Assembly (NCBI GenBank): GCA_002110485.1
Contig: MOWL01000003.1
Span: 856,051-920,050, forward strand
Length of the DNA: 64,000 nucleotides
Direction: 5' to 3'
Source: Emergomyces orientalis
Lineage: Eukaryota; Ascomycota; Eurotiomycetes; Onygenales; Ajellomycetaceae
Position numbers and translations under genes: made by a program. This document shows, piece by piece, positions 48,222-57,033 of this stretch (position 1 is its first letter; the number at the start of each line of letters is the position of its first letter). The notes beneath the pieces were generated by a model, which saw only the letters and a list, made by a program, of their open reading frames with translations, ran no database searches and was not told the origin of the DNA.

Positions 48222-51200
48222 CACCTGGTCCCTCGAAACGGGTGGGAATATGTCATTTAATCCACATCATTATTCCAAATGGAAAGCACCATCGAGCCCC
48301 AATCACATTTCCACTAAAGTTATCTTGCCGAGATCAAGCAACCGCTATCGATTGTCGTCGATGAGCCTGGGGTTGTCTGTGAAGAGCCGCTAACTAACCA
48401 CATTCGGAGATACCTTTGATATCCAAAGCTTTAACGGGGTAAGCTTGGAAGGTTCCAAGGATAAGGGCGGCCCGCCCGCTCCTGCCAATTAGAAGCTGTA
48501 GTTCAGTAGTGTGCTTCCCTTATCGGAATAAAATTGACTTTTAGCTAGCGCTGTTATTCGTGTCTGCCTTCCAACTCACTAAGGTTACGTTATGGAAGTG
48601 ACCAAGCCAGAAGCACCCGTCTTATTAACGATAGTACTAGACACAGCCATCAAACTCACGAATTTTCCCTGTGGTATGTACTGAGTTTGTACACATATGC
48701 GTTGTATACGTTGTACCAAACTTATTCCATATTCCATATCTTGTCAACCAGTAAAATACGAAGAGAAGGGCTTTCAATTAACAATATTTTCGTAGCGAAG
48801 AGCCAGGTGATGGCACCAATTGTGTTGCGAAAGGATGAACGAAGTATGAAGTTCAATCACACCATTCCATTCAGATCAAGCACTTGACCGTCGAAGGTGC
48901 TGATAAATCTCCAATCTTCTGATAGCCATAACTATCATATCATTAATTAATAAGCTCATTCTCATTGCATACAACCTGGCGGAAAAAACTCTCAATTTGC
49001 GCTGAGGCGCCAGTTCTAGATAAAACTTTAAAAAATACCTCTGCGCCCTTCGTGATTTGTATGCTAAAGAGCTAAGAGCCATCACGGGGACAAATTCGTA
49101 ATAGAACAAACAGGCATAAAACATGTATCAGATGACAAGCCCAACCAAAACGACCTGTCGTAATAGGGATTAAAAGTGCTCGAGCCATGGAGAAGGGCGC
49201 TCCAGGTCAAAAGCCCGATATCCAGCTCCATAGGGTTAAAAACCTCCCAAAATTCCGCTAAATACCCCTCGTTCCGGCTTCTCGGTGAGCACGTAGGTGA
49301 CAAGGAAGTAGATCATACTGACAAATTGAACGGTAAATAGATGCATGGGTTAGGAAGCCTGTATGTGTGTTCAGGTGAAGAAACGACAAATGGCATTGTG
49401 CGGTGAATAATATTTTATAAAACAGTCAGTAGTGGAAGAAAAGGGGATTGTGTGGATGCGAGGAATTAAGCCTCACAGGGTATTGCTTCTGGTGAAATTC
49501 TTATTGTTGGAAGAAGCAAGGCTATGTAAAGTCCAAAGCCAACTTTTTGGTATCTGAAATACTCCCTTCTGTGATCCATCCCGAGCTTGGCTGGTGCTGG
49601 CACACTCAAATTCTGTCAAACCCGGGCTTTTTTTTTTTTCCTTTTTCAGCGGAAGGCTGAATAATTAATGAAGAAAGGGGGGTGAGTTGGCATGCTAGTA
49701 TCTAATGCAGCATGTTTCGAACATTTTTCTAGAACACAGATGGATGTTGTGATGCCCGTTAAATCTTGGAGATCGCTTGGACGCTTCGTAAGCTCGTTAT
49801 TGAGGCTCATGCACCCGCCAGGTTTGAAAGGGATACTTGGGAGGAGGAGTGGAGTTGGCAGTTTGTATTGGTCCCAGAGAAAGCAGCCTCCTCCTACATG
49901 TAAGCTGAAGGAACCCTTGGGGAGTTCACCAAATTAGTAAGAGAGCTAGCGGCTTAAAACAATTAAAAAAGAAACCACGCAAAAGCAAGCATGATCACCT
50001 GCATCAGCAGGCAGTTGGAATTCGCAAGTTGGAATTCCAAACCAAATAATCCTTTATGACATCTAGACCTGGCTTGAAATTCCCAATGATATTTTTGTTA
50101 GCTTGAAACAAAAGCGACAACCCCCACTCAACCTGAGTGCCTAGGTAAAATAGACAAGCCAGATTTCCTGGTGGTCAACAACGATTGGCGGGTTACCGGG
50201 TTGTCTTCATCGGTCCCCGTTTGCCTCATATTCATGGGAAGATTCCAGTTTGACGGTGGTTCGCAAATGGTTTGGTGGGGTCGAATTGAAAACCATCGAG
50301 GGAAGCTGGTTATGACCGCGGTCGTCCACGGTGTTGTATTAATATAGGAACTATTTAGCACTACATTGCATATCCCCATCTGAAGAGAATTGAAAGTCCA
50401 TCGAAATGCTGCAGCTGGCTAGAGCCTTCAATCATAAAGGTTGAAATTAATAGGTGGGATGTTGAGCAGATGGAAAAAGGGGCAACGCAATGTCAAAATG
50501 TGGTTCATCAACCCAAAAGTGCCTTGGGATGGATATTTCGTGACCGAATCATCAAGGCCAGTAAGCGGAGCACGACATAAATCAGTCCAAATACATAATG
50601 ACTGAACTTTGGTGGTATCACCACATTTTGCTTTAACCATTGTCATCAGAAGCAAACCCCATACTCAGGAATACTAAGGTGCCACAGCTCTTCGAGCACT
50701 ATGCAGGGTTACAAAATATACATCTGGGGCGTGTCAAAGGCCCGAGTCCCACATAACATGAACCCCTGCTGAACATTGGCGATCTCATTGCTTTGGTGTA
50801 GACGTGGGGTGGCGCAGACGACATGGGCTTGGACAATTGCGGGATTTCCTCTCGGTTTGTTGCCTCACTTTTAGAGAAGGGCTTTGTGTCTTTGTTCCTG
50901 TTCATCATGAACTCAGAATCAAGGTAGTAAATATCTTCGTATTTCCGCAACCTCGTTTTAAATCAACTTTTCTGGCTGGCGCTTGGAGAGGACTTCAGAA
51001 TTAGCAAGGGCGCGATCGGGACGACGACATTAGCGTATCGACATACTGACAGCCGCTGCAGTCCCGTTTGAAACTTGGGCATGCCGCATATCCACTCTTT
51101 AATGTCGAACATCTTGGCTGTTGCATCAATTAGTTGGAATGAATGGACTAATACGATGGTCGGTATCAACACTAAATTTCTGCTGCGATGCCCGACTGGC

Positions 51201-51949
51201 CTTGTATTCACTGAGCGGCAAGCATCCCGCAAAAAGAGCCTAGGTAAACGTGCGTCTTGAACAACCGTTACTAGATTCCTGCCCTAGCATTGACACCATG
51301 GGTGACATTCTCCCATTAGCAGCCTGGAATCGATTTATATCGCGTTGTTAGTATCAGAATTTGAATATTCCAGCATATATAATTAAACCTATCGGTATAG
51401 CCTGAGCAAAAAAATCCCAATATTCCGGCTTTCAGACACCAAAACCTAAGCATATTTGTCAAGCAAAATGAATTGGGCTTTTTAGTTAGAACGCCCTAGT
51501 TCGTCAGAATCAAAGTTTTCGGCGTCGTCGGACGATTTCGCGAGGAGCACACCCTGGACGGGAGAGCAAACATTCGGCGGGCATATTGAGATGTGGTGGA
51601 AAGGCGGTGTAAGGGTTTGAGATCGATATCCCTGACTGAAGAAGCAGCTTGATGTAGTATACTCTACCATTATTATGATCAGATGGGCAATGAATCCAGG
51701 GTCCGGTTTCTGCCATCTGAGTGCATCGCATACCAAGTCAAGGGCGAATAATGAACGCTGTGCGACCGACCTCGTGATCACGAAACAGAGAGCGTTGATG
51801 GCTGCGCGGAGAATACTGGAACTGCTATCTGATAGATTGATATATCTGTTTAGAATATAGTTCGAAACCGGGGATAAGTACTAGTATGATATATGCTCCT
51901 CAAGGGTTTGTTGTTGGCAGGAAGTCGCCTGGAAAAAAGATAGCGCAGG
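46919..51949. other. Five-kilobase region without a supported gene
   Basis: The left part is the promoter of the Q/H-rich gene. Composition is ordinary and not AT-rich like the LINEs. Minus-strand open stretches at 50128-51232 (for example 50428-50655 and 50963-51232) have protein-like composition but no family I recognise and no consistent splice pattern; they may be a decayed gene. A CT microsatellite lies at 48181-48219. No tRNA-like signal was noticed. Confidence 0.45.
48181..48219. repeat. (CT)n microsatellite
   Basis: Nineteen perfect CT units plus one C. It lies in the gene-free region and is expected to be length-variable between strains. Confidence 0.95.
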
Positions 51950-52031
51950 TTGTTCCAGCATCGTCACGTGACTATCGACTCCTGCTTCCAGAAAAGGAAC
52001 TTGTATAGGATCAACTATCATACCTCTTGCG

Positions 52032-52625
52032 ATGAGCCATCCCAACAGGTATATCGCGATCACGCCGTCCTCTCTTCGCTCGGCGAAGAAGAGGCCTCTT
52101 TCTACCTCTGTAGCTTCCACAGGCCCCTCCCAAGAGCTCCCCCCGGCCCCAACCGACGCGCCCAGAGACGCGCCCCAGAAAGAACCATCTGCCACCGTAC
52201 AACAGCAGGATAGGCCTGACACCGCCCCAAGCCTCCCCTCCTGGGAGGGACCTACTGCTACTGCTACCCCGATAGCTAAGAATCCTACAGACCTGACAGT
52301 CTACAAGCTAAGCATGCTTCTTGGTCATGCAGAAAATGCATCCTCAATCATGCTTGTTCAGATTCTTGAATACTGTAATCAGATCTCTGCACTAATTGAA
52401 CTGACACTTCTTCTTTTTGAGACAGCTCATCTCATACAAGACTCTGCACTAAGACAGGCCCTCGGCAATGGTATTGCTAAAGCTATCCAAGAACATACCT
52501 ACTCTCAAAAAGACTCTTATTCTAAGACATATGCCTCTTTCACTGTGTCAAAGAGACAATCTGTGGAAAAGCTCTCTCAAACTGTTCCCACAGTTGAACA
52601 ATCAGACAAGAAACAGGTCATATGA
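52032..52625 (+). pseudogene. LINE ORF1 (gag-like) N-terminal fragment
   Basis: An open stretch of 197 residues starting with ATG at 52032. The first 85 residues are Pro/Ala/Ser-rich and GC-rich. Then DLTVYKLSMLLGHAENASSI and HLIQDSALRQALGNGIAKAI resemble the helical part of ORF1 in fungal LINEs. The frame stops at 52625, but CCHC knuckles (CNRCHDFH, CMCLLHCQIC) about 570 bases further on show that the original ORF was longer. Base composition changes abruptly within this frame. Confidence 0.65.
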
Positions 52626-53639
52626 GTCTCTAGATTCATTCTTCAAGAATCTGCTGACAAACATGTGATGATCAGACTAGCAGTGAATCATTCAGCTTGA
52701 GACTCAGACTCTCAAGTCATACAGAAAAGAGTTCACACTCTACTACCAGATTCTACCTGAATCACTGATGTCTGACACTGTTTCTCAGACATAACTCTAG
52801 TCATCTCCTCCCCAGTCAACACCGTGGCTGTGCTTGAAAGAGTCAGTCAACTCAAGATCTTCATAGAAAACTGTCATGTTAAACAACAAGAGTTCTGAGT
52901 CACTTTTGTAGTCAGTTCAATCAAAAAGTCTATTCATTATTTCAATGAAGAGAATATCTTCTTAATTTCAGTCACAGACAACATGCTTCTCTCTGAAATA
53001 CACAGAGCTGCGCACCAGACATCAATCATGCAATGTAACTGAACAAGAAAATCTCTGAACTCTAATATTAAGAAAGACTATATCTGAGTTAAAGTTCAGA
53101 TCTCTGAAGCTTATCTCTTTTCAAATAAACTACACCTCTTTAGCTGTTCAGTAATGATTAATAGAATTAAGAAGTCCTCTAAGATTTCATTCTGTAATAG
53201 ATGTCATGACTTTCACATGGAGAGAAACTGCATGTGTCTCTTACACTGTCAGATCTGCAGTAAACTTGCTTATTTAAATAAATGCTAATTCTCATCTCAA
53301 TGCTGCAACTGCTGCGATTCTCACCCTTTCTCTAATATAGAGTGCTCTGCTAGATCAAAAGTAGTCTCAGATCAACTAGAATGTATTCTCTATAGACAAC
53401 TATGCAATATTCATGAGACAGGCAAGAATGCTTTCTCTCTATTACATCAATTTCTTATGCAAGAGAAGACTCATGAAACTGACTCTTTTATCTGAAACTG
53501 TTTCTTCTTGTCAGTCTTAAATACTGTTCTAAGCTCACAAGCTAATCAGACAGACTCTTCTACTCAAAGAAGTTCAAGCAATATCTTAAGTCAGAGCTTC
53601 TATCTATGAGTATCAGATCATACTGAAACTCTACACCAA

Positions 53640-54200
53640 TCATTTTCCAAGTCAATATAAATAAATAATTAAATGCTCATGATATTACTCTCTCACTCAC
53701 AGATGAGAAAGAGTGTGATATTATAGTAATTCAGAAATCATGAATTGTCAATAATCTCTCTACTCATCTTTTAAAAAGTTATTTTTTATATATTTGCTTC
53801 ATCTCTCTCTTCTTGAACTGGCTCAAACGCCTCTGAGTTCTTCTATATATACACTGTGGCAGAGCCCTAGCATCTGTTCAAACTCTAACAGACATATTCA
53901 GAGATCTACTCTGTGTCTCTATTAAAATCTTCAGATATAAAAGAGTTAATATCTATAATATCTATAACACTTCTATCAGCTCTACAGACTCAGATCAAGA
54001 TTTTTGAAACTTTCTTCATCTCTTTACAGATTCCAACTCTGCTATTATCTCATGGCTTGTTGTAGAGAACTTCAATATCAGACATGCAGATTGAAACTCT
54101 ATAACTGATCACAGATCACAGAATGAAGAAGATCTACTCAATCTAACTCTTTTATAAAATCTACAATTTCTAAACTCAGTGAACAGTCTCACTCAACCTC
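53640..54200 (+). pseudogene. LINE endonuclease remnant
   Basis: Fragments fit an apurinic-type endonuclease, notably ENFNIRHAD near 54068 where GDFN-x-H is expected in functional enzymes; the first Gly-Asp is changed. Several stops interrupt the frame. The segment ends abruptly at the junction with the post-reverse-transcriptase linker. Confidence 0.6.
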
Positions 54201-54204
54201 TATA

Positions 54205-55440
54205 AAAGCTATGGAAATTGAAGCCTCAATTCCTTCTTCTAAAATAAGGCTGGACAAGCTGTGCAGAAATTATTCAGTGAGAATAATTAAATTAAATCAA
54301 AATCATATAATTAGAAAAAGAGTTTCACTCACATTTCCTCCCATGAACACAGGCACTGATTTGAACTGGAGTAAATATTTAGATTGAAATGAAACCAGTC
54401 TAAATTCTGTAAAAAAGATTTCAACTCAGTTATATAGAGTTTGTTCAATGATCAAAGATGAACTTCCTCATTTAAATGTGGAAGAATTAGATTTTGAACA
54501 ACTATATTCATGGAAAAAGTCTCTGAATTCATTGATTGATATAGATATTAGTGAATTATCTAAAGAAAATGAGCAAGAAAGACATTTAAAGCAGCTTGAA
54601 ATTATAAATAATGCTCTGATTATCTATACTGATGAATCAAAAAATGATACTTCAAATAATCTGGGAGCTGGCATAGCATATACAAGAAACAAAGATATAT
54701 ACTTCACCAATTCATGAAATCTGGGTCAAGAAATGGAAGTATTTGATGCAGAAGTATATGCAATAATGCAAGCATTTAAAATGACAATGAGTCAATTGAC
54801 AAGAAATTCAGATATCAATGAGATATGGATTTATTCAGACAGTCAAGCAGCTTTGAAAAGATTTTAAAAAAACAAGATTCAAGAAAATCAAATATATATT
54901 GAAACTGTATATCAATTGATTAAAAGAATAAGAAAATTAAAAGATATACAAATTCATTTGCACTGAGTCCCAGCTCATATGAATATAAAAGGAAATGAAC
55001 TAGCTGATGAAGCTGCAAAAAAGAGCACAGAAATTGAGTTAGTGAAAAAACAGAAAATATCTTGAACATTTATAAAAAGAAAAGTAAAAGAGAAATGCTT
55101 AAAAGATTGAAATTTAAATTGAGAAACTCAAAAACAAAAACTAAGTATCAAATACTTGATTTTTGAAACAAAATCAAAGTGAAAAGCATGCTCTATTAAA
55201 TGTAAAAAGAAAATCTTTTCTTCAATAATTCAATTGAAGCTTGGTCATGGATACTTTGACTTCTATTTTAAGAAATTTGGAATTGAGAGACCTCAAAACT
55301 GTGATATATGTGATTATTTGAAAGATTCAGAACATTTATTGATAAATTGCTTAAAAAACTCTGTTATTAGAAATGATTTGAAAAGAAAATATGATATAGA
55401 TCAAATAAATATGAGATTTCCGTTAAACCAAATAGAAAAG
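54205..55440 (+). pseudogene. LINE RNase H and C-terminal zinc-finger remnant
   Basis: After the linker, RNase H motifs occur in order: ALIIYTDESKND, GAGIAY, EVFDAEVYAI, WIYSDSQAAL and NIKGNELADEAAK. TGA codons replace expected Trp, for instance in HxVPAHMNIKG, and there is a TAA near 54867. A C-x2-C...H...C cluster (CDICDYLKDSEHLLINC) closes the region. Confidence 0.8.
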
Positions 55441-56505
55441 CTACTATGCCAAAGTCTTATAGAATTATATCACTTTTGAATTGCTTGGGAAAAATTCTTG
55501 AAAAAATAATAGCAACAAGATTATCATATCTAGGCTCAATCACTGATTTATTATATAATGATCAAATGGGTGGCAGAAAACAGAATTCTGCAATAGATAC
55601 AGTTTTATCAATAATTCATGATATTCAAATGGCAAAAAATGAAGGCTTAGTTACAACAGCTGCTTTTATTGATATAAAAGGTGCTTTTGATCATGTTTCA
55701 AAGAATAAGCTAATAATTATTCTTCAAGAGATGAAACTACCAAAAGCATTAATAAAGTGAGTTATATGTTTTACATCAAAAAGATATATTCAACTACTTT
55801 TTGACTCATTAAAGCAAGATATTACTGAAATTGAAATAGGAGTTCCTCAGGAGTCTCCAGTCTCACCAATTCTATTTGCTATATATACAAAAAATCTATT
55901 CAAAGATAGAGAAATGGAGATAGTGAGATCTTCTAGCTATATTGATGATATAGATCTGATTTTCAGCTCAAGAACAATAAAAGAAAATTGTGAAAATATT
56001 GAAAAAGCTGTGCAAGAGATATTTAATAGAGAAGATTTAAATCTAATTCAATTTGATATGGAAAAAACTGAATTAATTCACTTTTTTCCAAAAAGATATG
56101 AAAAGGAAATAAGTTTAAATCTATTAAATCAAGAAATAAAGCCTAAATCAGTTGTAAGATGGCTAGAAATCTGGCTGGATTCAAAACTCAATTTTAAATC
56201 TCATATTCAAAAAAGAATGGCTCAAGCTGAAAGAGTTTTAAATAGTATAATACAACTTTCTAATACTGAAAGGGGTTTATCATTTCAAGCTATGAGACAG
56301 CTATACATTGCATGTATAGCATCTATTTCTGATTATGGTGTTCAGATATGGTGGAAGAACCAGAAACACTTCATAGATAAATTTCAAAAATTGCAGAATA
56401 CAGCTTTAAGAAGAATTCTGGGAGCTTTCAAAACCTCTCCATGTAGAGCTATGGAAATAGAAGCTTCTATATCACCTCCTGAAATAAGATTTGAGAAGAT
56501 ATGCT
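55440..56505 (+). mobile_element. LINE copy B: reverse transcriptase block, cut by the gypsy insertion
   Basis: Starting around 55440 the frame reads PKSYRIISLLNCLGKILEK, AAFIDIKGAFDHVSKNKL (first catalytic Asp region), GVPQESPVSPILF and SSYIDDIDLIF (YxDD-type catalytic motif). The thumb and linker follow, ending AMEIEASISPPEIRFEKIC. One TGA interrupts at about 55758 where Trp is expected. It has the same AT-rich character as copy A. It begins immediately where copy A stops, and is broken at 56505 by the LTR retrotransposon, so its 3' part may lie beyond the window. Confidence 0.8.
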
Positions 56506-57006
56506 GAAGTGGAATAAGGGGTTGTGCGCTTTTGGCGGCACGTGGGCAGGAGCAGCGGGATCGTAAGGAGGTTGGTAAGTTCGCTGTGTATACAATATTC
56601 TATTCAACGAGCTATCCAAATAGCAATACAAAAGAACACATAGGAGATTCAAATATAGTGTGGTGGGGAATCTCGGCGTGGTATTACTTTTCGCCGAGAC
56701 CGCCTCATATATTTGTTTGGCATGGCTGCCTCATATTCCCATTATCCTTTGACACACGTGTGGATTCGGCGAAGATTGATTGTACGCAGAGCAGTGAGAT
56801 TGCTCCTTTTTGATTGTGTGATTTGATATGTGATTGATTGCTTGTTCTTCTTCTATATTTGAATCTCCTACGTGTTCTTTTGTATTGCTATTTGGATAGC
56901 TCGTTGAATAGAATATTGTATACACGGCGAACTTACCAACCTCCTTACGATCCCGCTGCTCCTGCCCACGTGCCGCCAAAAGCGCACAACCCCTTATTCC
57001 ACTTCA
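56506..57006 (+). repeat. 5' LTR with long inverted terminal arms
   Basis: Begins TGAAGTGGAATAAGGG and ends in the inverse complement. The left arm 56506-56658 and right arm 56853-57006 are near-perfect inverted repeats of about 153 bp, with two substitutions and one indel in a G run. The 194-bp centre is unique and contains a smaller hairpin (ATCTCGGCG ... CGCCGAGA, about 56670-56701). That it is an LTR rests on position, TG...CA ends and the following primer site and gag; the second LTR is outside the window. Confidence 0.7.
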
Positions 57007-57007
57007 T

Positions 57008-57025
57008 TGGCGTCCCTGGGAAGGC
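57008..57025 (+). other. Putative primer-binding site
   Basis: One base after the LTR, the sequence starts TGGCGTCCCTGGGAAGG. A TGG start complements the CCA end of a tRNA, as in LTR elements. The tRNA was not identified. Confidence 0.5.
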
Positions 57026-57033
57026 AATTCAAA

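Larger units (their letters stand above)
51950..55440 (+). mobile_element. Decayed LINE retrotransposon copy A, reverse transcriptase deleted
   Basis: Parts in order: ORF1 from 52032, CCHC-type zinc knuckles near 53190-53345, an endonuclease segment to about 54180, and then a direct jump to the linker after the reverse transcriptase (AMEIEASIPSSKIRLDKLC, about 54208). RNase H (YTDESK, IYSDSQAAL) and a zinc-finger tail (CDICDYLKDSEHLLINC) follow. The reverse transcriptase block expected between endonuclease and linker is absent. Both boundaries are approximate, and the 5' end is set only by the start of LINE-like sequence. The element resembles fungal Tad-like LINEs. From about 52,300 on it is AT-rich, almost free of CpG, and broken by many stops. 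Confidence 0.8.

Noticed and set aside
52300..56505. Reading the LINE with TGA as Trp, as if it used an alternative genetic code
   Set aside because: Nuclear genes in the window use TGA as a stop (for example MRT4 and mL43), and the TGA codons coincide with a general loss of CpG and CpC.
56506..57006. A free-standing MITE with 153-bp inverted repeats
   Set aside because: No target duplication is visible at its edges, and a primer-site-like sequence and gag start follow directly. The LTR reading is preferred but not proven.
57007..57033. Gag start at a TTG codon at 57007
   Set aside because: It overlaps the putative primer-binding site; the ATG at 57034 is the natural start.
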